Shown in pieces: positions 1 to 12,233 of a stretch of 64,000 nt of DNA. The notes under the pieces were generated by a model. It was not told the DNA's origin. It was given only the letters and a program-made list of their open reading frames with translations, and made no database searches. How positions within the stretch are numbered: the first letter of the stretch is position 1; each line of letters starts with the position of its first letter. A program made the translations under genes and the position numbers. Origin of the DNA: Carettochelys insculpta (taxonomy: Eukaryota; Chordata; Testudines; Carettochelyidae); NCBI RefSeq assembly GCF_033958435.1, contig NC_134167.1, forward strand, positions 6,468,001-6,532,000. Reading direction: 5' to 3'.

Positions 1-501
1 AGTGTACAATACTACTGTTGTTAGTAAATAAAGTACAAATAACTTGTTTGTATCTTAATATCGAATCTTGTTTTTCTTTAGTGTTATGCACTTGTAAGAA
101 TACATCTCTGTTATCCAGAATATTTGAATATCTGGCAATCTCCTGGCCCTGGTGCTGCCAGATATGAATAAGATTACTGTACCCCACCATATGTACAGCA
201 GTAAAGCCTGCACGTAGATCAGAGAAGCTACTAGGCTAATAAAACTGACAGAGTGCAAGCACACTTGCAGTTTTGAAACCGTCTGGAAAGATCTATCTGA
301 GGCATTTCTGTATTTAGAAACATCAAATTAGCCTTTCCTTTAGCCATATCATTTTACCCATTCTCCCGACACCCTGTTGAATGAAACCCAGTGACCTTTA
401 AGCATGGATTCTACTGTGCCAATAAGTACAGCAGCTCTGTTTAATTATTCTTGTAATTTGTACTCTAATTTTGTTTGATTCAACATGCATGCAGACCACT
501 G

Positions 502-905
502 CGGCTATGTCTACACAGCAGCATTATTTCCAAGTAAGAAGAGATTTTCTGGAATAGTTTTATTTCAAAATAGGGTGTCTACACACAATGCATATCGAAA
601 TAGCACTCAGCTATTTAGAAATAGAGCATCCACACACAATAGAGCCTATTTCAGATTAGATCTCCTGGATGCTTACAGCTTATTTTGAAATAACTCCTAT
701 TCCCTGTTTACACACCTCCTATTCCAAAATACCTCTTTAGAATAGGCACTATTCTTCATAGAAATACAGAATTTACAGAATTCTAAATAAGCCATCAGCT
801 GTTTCAAAATTATTTCAAAATAGCTGTTTTGCTGTTTAGAAACTCTGATTTATTTTGTAATAATGGTCATTATTCAGAAATAACTTTACTGTTTAGCACA
901 CCCTG
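502..905. mobile_element. MITE-like DNA element, 'tatttcaaaatag' interior
   Basis: The left end reads ggctatgtctacacagcagc and the right end, reverse-complemented, reads as a degraded version of it (gtgctaaacagtaaagttatttc). The interior is built of repeated 'atttcaaaata' style words in both orientations. This is consistent with an old non-autonomous terminal-inverted-repeat element of a type common in turtle and crocodilian DNA. No transposase is encoded. A 67-codon ORF inside it is incidental. Confidence 0.6.
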
Positions 906-1992
906 CCTGTCTTCAGCTACTTTTAAGAATTACATCCACACATTCATTTTTTCACAGATCCCTGCATGTGTGATGGAGAGTGTGTAATTTAGAGCCATTG
1001 GGGATAATTTATAGTGCATTGATCGTAGGCTGGGTGAATTAAGGGTACAACAGTCTTCATTGAACAACATGTGCCCCCCTCTTTACCTGTAAGACATTTG
1101 CTAAACTAAGGCTATTAGGATAAGCCTTAGAAATGAGATGAATGCATTTACAGGAAGATGGCACTAACAAAAGAAAATATTGGGGTTTTATTTATTTTAT
1201 ATATTGTTTCATCGTCAGTCTAATCTGACATACATTCCTTGCACTTCATAACCTGCATCTTTGAAAGAAATGTCTGCTCTAGTGCTATCCTTCTCTTTTC
1301 CTTTTCCTGCTAAAATTCTTCATCTTTTAATAGCCTGAGCATATTTTAGTCAGCCTAGATCATGGATTAGATATAACAACAGCAGACGCAGTGCAGAGCC
1401 TGGAGTAATACTCTGTAGAGGCTCAAACAAAGAGTTTCAAAAGCAGAAGTCTTCTGATCATCTGCGCTGGCAGAAGCTTTTGAAATACTATTTCTCAATA
1501 TAATAAAAAAGGCTGTGATTTCATAGCAAGGCAGTATAATTGGAGATTGATTGAAGCAAGGACACAGTTTTGCATAAAACTGCTAGTCTTTACAAATGTT
1601 ACAAACAGGGTTTTGGATTTGTTCATTTAAGTAGTACATAACATCAGGGCAGTACTGTCTGTAATATGGAATATTTGGCATCTGGTGGTGCAGCTTTAGT
1701 TAATGGTCAGTTGATTTTTCTGTTATGACCCCTGCCTCATTTATATTTCCCAGGTTTTTATTGAGGAGCTGGTTAACCTCACATTGGGCAGCAGCAGCTG
1801 TGAAATGAAATAGCCTCATCCTGTGGGCTCAGCATTTTTTGTTTGTGTCAGTGATGGTCCTTTTACATGTTATGATTATGATGGTTATTCATTTATCTGT
1901 AGTGAAGTAGTCTTGGTAAAACATAACACAACAGGCTGCTTTAGATAGCCAGATACGCTGCAAGAGTTTGACCACCCCCACAACACACACAC

Positions 1993-2189
1993 CAATGTTC
2001 CCTCTAATTTTTTTCCATACATGTGCAGAATAAGTTTTGTGGGTGTGCCAGGCCATGTGTGGGTGTGCACCACCAATAGAAATATGTGATGCCCCTGTGA
2101 GCAGTTATGAGCACTCCACTAATCAGCTGGGTGGCACCTGAATCTCTCCTGGGGCATCTGCCTAAGTGCTCTGCTTCCAGGGAACATTG
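1993..2189. mobile_element. hAT-like non-autonomous element, copy 1
   Basis: The ends are caatgttccctctaat and its near inverse (agggaacattg at 2179-2189). The same ends recur at 2896-3084 and 48259-48461. The CA(A/G)TG terminal motif is typical of hAT transposons. About 197 bp, non-coding. A CA-rich stretch at the left border obscures any 8-bp target duplication. Confidence 0.65.
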
Positions 2190-2895
2190 GTCACACATGT
2201 GAGCGTCCGCGTGGAAGCGTCTGTAAGGCTCTTGATTTCTTTTTTTCCCCTGTTGGTTGTAGTGAAAATGTGCATTCTGACAGCTTTTCTTGATATTCTT
2301 AGTTGACAATATTGTAATCTGGCTAAAATCGTAGAGGACTGCTTTAGGGTGAGCCAAGCATGGACACCAGGCTGGCATAACTTTTGGTGGTGCCTAGAAT
2401 AGGTCCAAGCAGAGTGGTTCTGGAGCTGCATGCAGCTCTTTAAGGACTTCCTTATGCCTCCTGATGCTATAATTGCAAAGTTTAAAAAAATCAATAAATG
2501 GTGACTATCCTACAGTAAACATGTACTGCATTACAAATCATTGTGTGTGAGCTGTTCTTAAAATAGGGGTTACAAAAAGTATGATGTGACCATCCCGTAT
2601 TCATGTGCATTGTGGATCTTGAATTACAGAGTTTTTTGACTGAATTAAAGTGTTTTTTTTGCTGTTTTGGTTGCTGACCCATGGTCTGGGGGTTTTATCA
2701 GGGGCCTGATGTCAGCAGCAGCAACTGACCCAGCCCACCACACACTGCTTCACCCTGTCAGCTCCTGGCATCACTTGGAGCAAAGAGTGGAAGCTGGAAA
2801 GAGATGGGTTTGGGATGGAATGGAGACATGGAGAGGGTGGAGCTCAACTGGGAAGGTTCTCTGAAAATTCAAGACCAAACTTTGGTGCAGTTGGT

Positions 2896-3084
2896 CAGTG
2901 TTCCCTGTAAACTGATCACTTGGGCAACCATCTGGTAGAGATTAAGATGGCACCCGTCTGATTAGCAGAGTGCCCACAGCCAGCAGCATGTGTTTCTTTT
3001 GGCAGTGCACATCTGCTCATGCCTTGGTGCAAGTAACAACATTTATTTTGCCTATGAATGGAAAAAAAATTAGAGGGAACACTG
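2896..3084. mobile_element. hAT-like non-autonomous element, copy 2
   Basis: The terminal inverted repeats are cagtgttccctgtaa at the left and the inverse of cagtgttccctctaa at the right. The flanking 8-mers CAGTTGGT and GAGCTGGG agree at 5 of 8 positions, compatible with a decayed hAT target duplication. About 189 bp; it includes the 'tctgattagcagag' segment also found in the other copies. Confidence 0.7.
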
Positions 3085-3307
3085 GAGCTGGGCCCATGTT
3101 CTGGATATTGGTGAAGATTGGGCACTGTAGGCCTATATAACTCACTGTCTATGGAGCCCAGGATATGGAGGACAGAAAGGAGGATTAGACAAAGGCTCAA
3201 TGCTGCACATCCCTATTGTGTATTGTGACGGTGTCATAATTTTTCTGACAGTTTTTACAGAATAATGTTTGATTAGGGGTTTGGAATGGGTGTCATGTGG
3301 AGGAGGA

Positions 3308-3800
3308 TTTAAAAGACTGGGACTTTTCAGCTGAGAAGAAAGGAGACTAAGGGGGGATATGATAGAGGACTGTAAAATCATGACTGATGAGGAGAAAAGT
3401 TAGTTGTTTGTTCCCATAGCATAAGACCTAGAGGTCACCAAATGAAATTAATGGGTAACAGGTTTAAAACTAACAAATGTTTTTCTTCACACAGTGCACA
3501 TTAGACCTGTGGAACTCCCTGCCAGAGAATGTTGTGAAGAACAGGACTTCAACAGGGTTCAGAAAAAAACTAGATAAATTCATGGAGGTTAGCTCCACCA
3601 ATGGCTATTAGCCAGGATGAGTAGGAATGGTGTCCCTGTGGCTCTGTTTGTCAGAGGCTGGAAATGGAAGACAGGAGAGAGATCACCTTGATGATCCCCT
3701 TTGTTCTATTCACTCCCTCTGGAGCATCTAACATTGGCCACTGTTGGAAGATAGGATACTAGGCTAGATGGTCTGTCCCAGTGTGGCCATTCTTATGTTC
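3308..3800 (+). mobile_element. CR1 LINE 3' fragment, + orientation
   Basis: It begins with the end of the CR1 reverse-transcriptase frame (phrases such as 'gggatatgatagaggactgtaaaatcatgactg' in outline) and continues into a 3' UTR containing 'ccaatggctattagccagg' and 'ggtctgtcccagtgtggcc'. The same 3' UTR recurs at 35881-36120. The element is 5'-truncated and non-coding. Confidence 0.8.
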
Positions 3801-6720
3801 CATCTGTTGAACTCATGCACATAGGAGTTCATGCACTTTCAGCTTTACAAAATTGGGTTCTAAAAGCTGGATAAACTCTTAATAAATTCAACCAAAGTTC
3901 ATAGCAGTCATACCCTAAAAGGCTGAACCTGTCTTTTGAGTGAGCCAGGCAATAGAAGGGGAAGCAACAACTGCTTTACAAGCATGCTGCAGTTATGGCC
4001 CCCTGCCAACATGAAGTGGGAAGAATCTGAAACTATAACTCTGAATCACTTCTGTGGCTGCCACTGGACTACTAGGGTGAACTAGATTAAGCATGGCACT
4101 TTGTTCCCCTACTTTGTCAAACTCAGGAGACTGTGGTATCTGTCTTCACCACAGATACCTTGTACAATGGTATTTATCAGCCTTTCTGTGCTTGGGTCAT
4201 CAGTGCTATTTCCTAAGGTTGTTTTTTCTGCTTGTGTGTACATCATGGCTGCAACTCTTGAATTCATTTTAGTCATTACAAATATGTACTTCATTTAAAA
4301 CATCCTTCTATGTTCCCTCTTGAGCTATAGATAGATATCTTCTGGATTCTGCGCAAGCAAATGAACATTACACCTGCTTCCCTGCAGTAGAGAAAACATT
4401 TCTACTTCTGAATTTCGATTCACACTAAGCAAGTCAGTACACAAAGGAGCCGTAAAGGTCACAAAACAGAAATGCTGAAGCAAAACACATTTCTGCTTAA
4501 TGGGATTGCTAAAATGAGAGTGAGAACCTTGTGGTTCCAATCTGGTTAGATAGCTTCTTTTATGGCTGTGTGGATTCAATTTTTTCTTGTCCTGCATTGA
4601 CCTAGACGTGTCTGTCTGATGCTACTCTTTTCGTAAGTGTTCTTAATTCTGAGTACTTAAGCATAAGATGATGTTGTTTAGGCCTGAAAGGTTATAAATA
4701 AAGAGAAGCTATAGTAAATTGTTTGAAGTAATCCTGCAAGGATTTACGACAGCTTTCTGTCTGCACATTTGATAGGAAAACATTGCTGAGGATGTTATCT
4801 AGAGCTGTTCATCTGGTCAGGGACATGTGGAGACAAGAGAGTTGTTAATTCATCTTGTGGTACCACCCAGAGGCCTCTGCCCCACTGTGCCTATGACTCG
4901 GTCCCTGAAACGTGAGGTTTAGACCTGCAGGATATGGGGCAACTTTAAATTTCCAGCTGACATTTAACATGCTAATGCTGTTTCTGAATTTGTGAAGAGC
5001 ACCTAGCCCTCTTGTTTGGGGAACTATGTTAATATACCTTTGGATGACTTGTCGCAGTGTTTTGAACACCCACACTTCAGTGCTGAGTGTGTAATGAGAC
5101 CTTTGCCACTTGAGTTAAAGGACTAAATCCATTAGCTGGTAGGAACAGCAGGCTATTACCCCCTGAGCATACACTGAAGTGAAGACACCCCCTGCACGTT
5201 TTGCACTACCACATGAGCAGCAACTTGGGTTTAGAAGCCACCACTGGATGATGGAGCTCAACCAGTCCAGTCAACAGTCACCGTGGGCTGATGGGCTGAT
5301 CTGTGCCATTAAGGTCTGGAGCTTCAAGTCAGCCTTTATCACCACCTGGAGCGCCATGCTGGGCCCTCCCCCACCCTCAGAGCTGTGCAAAGCAGCACTC
5401 CCGTGGCATTTCAAAGGGGCTCTGACCACTACCGTAGTGGCCAGGAGATCCAGGGCCCTTTGAATCGCTGGGACCCTATGTAGTTGCCGCCCTTTCTCAC
5501 CCCTGTTGATGTCTCTGAGTTCAACCATATTCTTGAGGCGATTTTTTGGAGGAACTGCTATTCTTTCAGCTTCTCTCCTCGTTAATTGGTGAAATGGCAT
5601 TGTTCGGGGTAATATTGCATGAGTTGTTTCTCAAGGAAGATGAGGCCAATTTTGAAGAAACAGGGTTGCAAAGTGGGTGAAGTTTGAGTATTGGCCTGTT
5701 GCTTACATTGAAGTAATGCTTTTCATTTGCAGAGTGTTTCATGAGCACTCCCATTTTGTGGATAGAGAAACTGAGGCAGGTTGGTTTATTGTACAAGGGG
5801 GATCTTAGAATTTGGTGATTTCTCGTTTTGTGTCAGGAATGTTCTATGCTGTCTCCTTCAGAACAGAGGATGAAAGAAGGTCTATATGTAACTGAAGGAG
5901 AGTCAGAGATGCAATAAACTCCCATGCATCTGTTCTCTGTTCACGGCAGGATCTGGCAGAGGCTGGATATTAAAACAGGGTAAAGCCATCATTTGGGCAC
6001 ACTTTACATGCAGCAAGTCTGGCTGAATTAGCTGGTTTTGATCCTCTCACATTTGTATCCATTTTCCTAAATTGCCCTCTGACTGCAGGAGCAGGAACAG
6101 CTGGTTTACTTACAATTGTGACAGGCACTCACATTTGGAAGGAGGAGACTGAGGGTGAAAATGCAGGAAGCCCTTGTAGAAGGACATTTCCATAGCCACA
6201 GCATTTTCCTGCAGGCTTGCAGGTCAGATGCTGGCAGATGCCATGGTAAAGTATAACCTGTGTGCTCCTAGTCACTTATATTTCTTAGATGCCTGTGTTG
6301 TTGTTTACGCTTCACCTTCCTCTCATCTCCTGTTTTTTGTGACTCCTGTGCATCTTAGTCCTCATGCCTTGAAGGCTGCTCTCTTTCAACTTAATCTTTT
6401 GCAGCTTTCCTTTCTTCCAGTATTTATTGACTATCTCTCAGACCTGTGGCCCATTTCCCAGCCCTCTTCTCCCTTTCACACCCTTTCTTTGGGTGACTGC
6501 ATGCCCTTGTTTCAAATGCTATCATTGCCCATTTCCAAGGGTGTCTCACATCACTGCCTGAGTCTGGTCACCATCCCAAACTCACTGGGATGCAAGTGTA
6601 TGTAGTTTTTATACTGTTGTTATATATTAGGGATAACTGATAAGCATAGTGCAATGGGACTGACACAAATTAGTGTTCTCTAAAGATTTCTGAAGCGCTC
6701 TTTCTTTTTGAGGTCACTGA

Positions 6721-7449
6721 GGGCATGTGTACACTGCAGTTATAAAACTGTGGCTGGCCTGTGTCAGCTGACGCATGCTTATGGGTCTGTGGCTAAGGGA
6801 CTGTTTAATTGAGGTGTTGACGTTTGGGGTCTGGTTGCACTCTGAGCTATGGGAACTTCTCACTTCCCAGGGTTGCAGTACCCAGGATCTATCCCAAGCC
6901 TGAGGCTGCAGCTACACTTGCAAGTTCTTTCAAATTTTTTTTTTCAAAAGAAGGGGTCTCTTTTGAGAGATACCGTGGAGACTGCATACAGAAAGTGTTC
7001 TTTCTCAATGTGGCACTCCTTTCGAAAGCACTCTTCCACTCCTCTTTCAGTAAGAGCACCTTCTTTTGAAACTTCTTTAGCAAGAAAGCGTGTGTAGACT
7101 CTCCAAGGGCACTTTTTTTTTTTTTTTGAAAGAGCAGTCCTTATGTCACCTGAATTTTCTATCCCTGGCCTGTTCTTTTGAAAGAGTTGGGGAAGAGGTG
7201 GGTGGGGAAGTTGTGTGGATGTTCTTTTGAAAGAGCACATCGATCTTTTGATCCACCTTTTGTGTGTGGATGTGCACGTTTGAAAGAAGCTCTTTTGGAA
7301 GAGATCTTCCAGAAGTGCTTCTTTCAAAAGATCTCTGTAGTGTAGACTTAGCCTGAATGTATACAGCACAGTTGAATAGTTCATTAGCTTGAGCGCATCA
7401 TCTGGTATGGGTCAGTCCCTTGGTTTTTAACTGCAGTGTAGGCGTACGC
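6721..7449. mobile_element. Outer MITE-like element, split by a later insertion
   Basis: The left end gggcatgtgtacactgcagt and the right end taactgcagtgtaggcgtac are inverse copies across the TACACTGCAGTTA core. The left half includes 'ctggcctgtgtcagctgacg' and 'actgtttaattgaggtg'; I recognise this interior as a short DNA element frequent in turtle sequence (from memory). About 450 bp of a different element (6902-7353) interrupts it, so the outer element is older. Confidence 0.65.
6902..7353. mobile_element. Inner MITE-like element, 'ctttcaaaag' family
   Basis: The ends are aggctgcagctacacttgc and the inverse of aggctaagtctacactacag. The interior is dense in 'cttttgaaag' palindromic words. 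A related copy is at 39260-39666. Open frames of up to 146 codons on both strands are by-products of the low-complexity interior and do not resemble a transposase. Confidence 0.7.
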
Positions 7450-7756
7450 TGGGTGTTCCAATATAGAGCAGCTGCAAAATTGGGCTTTTAAAATGCAGGC
7501 TTATCTTGGGGGTGGGGGATAGCATCACACACTTCTGTATGTGAATTTCCTTTGCACGAAAAGCATAAGATTCTTAGTGTTACATCACTTCACGCTATTT
7601 CACAGCAGCCAAGCATATAATGGAATTTCCTGTTTGGCTAGTACAGGGGAAATTGCTGAGAGCTGTGTCTGCTATCAAATGTTACTCAGTACAGATCAGA
7701 CTCACTTGAGAGCATGCATACATATTACATAGTATTTAAGGTGTATTAGGAACTTC

Positions 7757-7905
7757 CTTGGTTCTGTTCCTATCTCTACCGCAGATATGCTATGTGGCCT
7801 TGGACGTGTCATTCAGCCAGCTGGTGTATTTCAGTTTCCCCATCTGTAAAATGGGAATTTTAATACCTACTTCCAGGAGCATTAAGCTTAACACATAATA
7901 AGTTT
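7757..7905 (+). repeat. MIR-type SINE fragment
   Basis: 'atgctatgtggccttgga' followed by 'ctcagtttccccatctgtaaaatggg'-like sequence (about 7827-7857) is the conserved core of MIR/CORE SINEs, in + orientation. Both ends are degraded. Confidence 0.65.
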
Positions 7906-9051
7906 ATGTAATAATAAAAATACTTGACAGTTCTGTAGTACTTCTCAATGAAATATTCCTTTGTTGGCAAAGCTAATGGTGAAACGTTTTTTAGTTTGTG
8001 TAGTACTCTGCACATCTGTCTCTTTACAGCATATTTGATTTTCTGTGTGTGTGCCAGTAGGGTCAGGACCATATAGGGAGAAATTAGAATATTCAGCGAC
8101 AAGGATGTGCAATGGCAAATACAATCAATAAATAGCCACTAATATATAACTACTGTGTATTGTGGCCTTTCCTATTTGTCTGAGAGTTTTAATTGCATTC
8201 AGTGCTTCTGAGTAGGAAAATAGGCTTTTTTACCCTTTTATTCCAATAAATTGTAAATGTAGGGTGAAATTTGATAGACAGAGATAAATTTAAGGAACAA
8301 CAGAGGCCTTTCCCTGTGAAGTCATGTTTCTGCTCCAGCACTTTCTATCAACTTGAAGAAAGCTCTCATAAGTTTTCAGGACAACTTTTCCCTCTGTTTG
8401 GGACACAATATTACTCAGTAAGGTTGCAGCAGGTCAGTAGATGTCTGTGCCAGGAAGTGAGAGCACATGAATGATCACTTGTTGGTGACTCAGACTGTAA
8501 TGCAGCTACTTTTCTCCAAGGGTCTGAACAGATTGAACAATACAATTTATAGCCTTCGCAGGAGGGGTAGCACAGGATATTGCTCGTGTGTATTTTGGGG
8601 AGATGTTCATTACTAATGCTAAGGCTTTCCATTGGTTTAGATCAGGATTTTAAAGCTGGTTGGGTGAGTTGGACACTCAATTTACATTCATTTAAATTTA
8701 TTCATTTAGGGCAAAATTATAGCTCCATTACAATCAATGTCAAAATGCTCATTTGACTTCATTGGAGTTAGGATTTTATCTGCGGAGCCTGATTCTAAAG
8801 TGTTTCAAGTGTCTTCTCTCACCATTGAATTCAAATGGAGTTGAAGGCACTCAGTGTTGTATTGGATTAGGCCTGTAGCTTCTGTCTTTTAAAAGTAATT
8901 TTGCTTCTGCAAAAATCAAGATTTGTGTGTTTTTCATATTATGGAATTTACCTTCCTGTTTAGGGGCAGGATGCACTTGAAGTATTTTAATAAACCAAAG
9001 CAGCTATATCTCTAATCTATCATTTGATTTGTTGCATTCAATTAAGGACAA

Positions 9052-9377
9052 CAGGCTGAACCTCTCTAATCCAGAACACTCATCTGGAAACATCTGCAAT
9101 CTGGTGTGATTTTAGTTACCTGGACAGCCACTTATCATAGGTGTGACCATGTTTCCTGTGATCCCATAAAGTTTGTTTACAGCCACCAGTCCTGGCTCTC
9201 AGTGTTCTGTACTGCTATTTAGCTGTAATTTACCCCTAAATGTCTTCTAAGAGCCCAGTAAGCAGTGAAAGGGTTGATAATGCTGCTCGATAATACTGAC
9301 CTCCTGTGGTCCAGCAAATTCTCTTGTTCAGCACCAGTCAGATCCCAAGAGTGCTGGAAGAGAGAGGTTCAACCTGT
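9052..9377. mobile_element. Tigger-like non-autonomous DNA element, copy 1
   Basis: The ends are caggctgaacctctctaatc and the inverse of caggttgaacctctctc. A second copy in inverted orientation is at 63515-63837, sharing 'agtgttctgtactgctattt'-type interior words. The ends resemble mammalian MER2/Tigger termini (caggttgagtatccc), which would place it in TcMar-Tigger. About 326 bp, non-coding. Confidence 0.65.
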
Positions 9378-10148
9378 ACTAAGAGTGTTTTGACTCAGGT
9401 TAACCTACGTGACGCCTAATGAAAGAGAAGAAGCAAAAATCCAAATACACTACTTTCTAAAACTAACATTGTCACTGTACAAGGAACTCAGTCTTTAACT
9501 GGAATCCCATCTTCTGCATTTCAGACCATTAAACCTACTAGAGACATTTAACCATATTCTCCTTTGTTACCCCCTCAATCAGCCTACAGTGTCTTGATGC
9601 TTTTGTTCATCATTATATCAGTTTTCATATGTAAAATGATATTCTATGATACCTAAGCTTCAAAAAAGGTAGAGTGATACTCAATGAAATAAAACAAAAC
9701 CCATATGTGTCCAACGCACTCCTAAAGTGCAATAAAAACAAACATTAGCCAACCTCACACAGAACCAAGCAGGAAACTGCCTCTTGAGCATCACCTATCA
9801 TGATGGCAGAGGTTTGCTCTGGTGTGTTTTAAGGATGAGAAGGCACCAGATTCATGGGTTTTCAAAGAGTCTGAAATCAGCAAGAACAGAACTGATGACC
9901 ATCTTTTGGGAAAAGAATCCAGATAGTCCCTTGGATAATAATTAATGTCTATAAATGTTAATGTTCATCAGCAGGACTCTGGGCAGTTAGCCTGGTCTGA
10001 TCATCAATATCTCCTTTATTTTTTTTTCTTTTGGTGTTTGAGCAGGCAGGCTTTCATGTCCTTCAGTTACAATAAGCTAAGTGGGTTTGTTTTGTGGCTA
10101 ACATTAACCAAGTGGTTTCAAGTGTAGAAGCTAGCAACTTTCAAATTC

Positions 10149-10248
10149 ATCAGAGGTGTAGCAGAAGTACTCTGTATCTTAAAAACTAACATATTTTGGA
10201 GCATAAGCTTTCATGAGCAAAGACCTGCTTCGTCAGATGCATGAGTGG
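10149..10248 (+). mobile_element. Short retroposon, 'gtatcagag…gatgcatg' family, internally deleted
   Basis: It retains 'ctctgtatctt', 'aactaacatattttggagca' and 'gtcagatgcatgag', but lacks the middle block 'aagtcctgtggcacctta' seen in other copies. The downstream tail (10250-10305) resembles the tail after the copy at 23122. Confidence 0.65.
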
Positions 10249-11654
10249 GAGTTCCAGAGGAGGGTCTAAATTTGTAGGCTCATGAAAAGGAGGGAGTCCC
10301 CGTCAAGACTGTTGTAGCATTTGGGGCTGAGAGACTGCTGCAGAAAAATGGTATAGTGACAATCCAGCTTACAAAAATCATGTCATTCTGTTTGTTTCTC
10401 TCACTTTTGAAGTGGCAGCCGTCATTTTCTGCTGCACTGAAGAGTGATAGATAATAACAATAAACTTGGTTGGAAAGAAAGAGAGAAAACTCTCTCCTTT
10501 CAACAGAGCCCTTTACAATTACAGTGGTTAGGAAGATTTGTGTTGAACTTGGAAAAATTATGCAAACTCTCCAGTGTGCGAAAGCAAAGCAGGGGCATTG
10601 TGGCAGATAACTCAGTGCACTGAAACTTTTCCCTTTAATGGGCTCAGCTGCTTTCTACTGCAGACACATTTGTCATGTGACGTCTAGCTGCAGTTTTTAA
10701 AATTATGCACCTTCTGCTCATTTCCAGTATAGGAAGAGTTTCCTGTGGTCATATTCTGCAGCTGGAATAGGATTGTGTTTTCCTAATGTACAATCAGGAG
10801 TAAGTTTTATCAAAATAAAGGCAAGATTGAAACATTGTCCCTTTACAGGGTTAAATATACTTTCTTCCTCCAAACATAAATCCCTCCCTATATATACAGG
10901 AACTGTTGCAGGAAAAAAATAATTATTCTATCAACAAATCTGAAGCTCAGTTGCACTTAATATGCATCTAGACACACATCCTAAATGTAACTCATTTGAT
11001 AACCAATAATTGTATCTCTTCAGATGTAGATATAGTGCTTGAGTTTAAAGACTTATTCCCAGTGTGCATAGGAGAAAGGTTCATTAGCGAGTCTTAATAA
11101 TGTTTCTATTAGTAAGATCTTACCTGCAGTATTTTATTTAAACAAAGACTCTAATGTTTGAAGATAACTGTTTTCCAAAGAAGTATTGTCAGGCATTGCA
11201 ACAGTTAAGCCATAACTCTGAGAATAATTCATACATAGTCCCTTGTGCTATTATATTCACTGCAGAAGCACTGAAGTTGCTGTTGTAATCAAGAATAGGG
11301 GCCCACACAAACAACCAAAATGAAGTAATTTATTGCCTATGGTCCCGGTGCATTTATCATGATGCTACAGAGTGCTAGAGTTAACAATCCTGTTTCTCGA
11401 CTGCAGGTATATGTAGGTCAACCATCTGAATAAATATAACTTGTTAATGAACTTGTGGTTTCCTAGGAAAACTTCAGAAGGATTGTTGGAATTGTAGAAA
11501 TAAGCAGAATCAAATGAATGTGTGAATTAAATAGTTAAAATTCTCATACTCTTACCTTGAGAAAATAGGATATATTGAAAGACAGACGTAATTGTTGACA
11601 AGAGCAAAAGCCAGCTTCCACTGAGAACAGCAGCAAAATGAGGCAGTGTTACCC

Positions 11655-11800
11655 AAAGGCTGGAACATGGACTTAGGCTCAGGAGACTTGATTTCTACTC
11701 TGGGCAATAATGCTAACCTACTAGGCACTTATCTATGCCTCAGTTTCCCTAGTGGCAAAATGAGGATAATGTCATTCAACTTCCATGTAGAGTACTCTGT
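11655..11800 (+). repeat. MIR-type SINE fragment
   Basis: 'ggctcaggagacttgatttc' followed by 'tgcctcagtttccctagtgg' and 'aaaatgaggataatgtcat' match the MIR core and its downstream part, + orientation, much diverged. Confidence 0.65.
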
Positions 11801-12233
11801 ATAAGTAATAGTAGTATTGTTAAAACTTCCATTGGCTTGAATGGGGAAGCAACATGTCTGCATCTCAATACTTAAATCTTTCACTATTATATTTAGAGTC
11901 ATGGTAAAAACAGTCAGTATTTTCTCTGCTTTGTTAGAGTAAATTTTAGGTATTAAATGTGATCCACCTCTGATGGCTGAAAATAAGTTACAGTCATAGA
12001 ATTCTAGGGCTGGAAGAGTCCCCAGGAGGTCATCTAGCCCAGCCCCCTGCCTAAAGCAGGATCAACCTCATCTAAATCATCCCAGCCATGACTATGTCAA
12101 GCCAGGACTTAAAAACTTCTGGGGATGGAAATTCCACCATTTCTCTTGGTAATATATTCCAGTCCTTCACCACACTCCTGGTGAAAGAGTTTTTTTTCCC
12201 TAATATCCAGCCTGCACCTCTCCCTCTGTAACT

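Noticed and set aside
6228..6605. 125-codon + strand open frame
   Set aside because: The translation is Leu/Ser/Pro/His-rich with no domain or repeat-family resemblance, no splice context and no conservation argument; treated as chance.
6944..7384. 146-codon minus-strand open frame
   Set aside because: It lies wholly inside a MITE with a 'ctttcaaaag'-rich interior, which yields Lys/Phe/Ser-rich frames on both strands.
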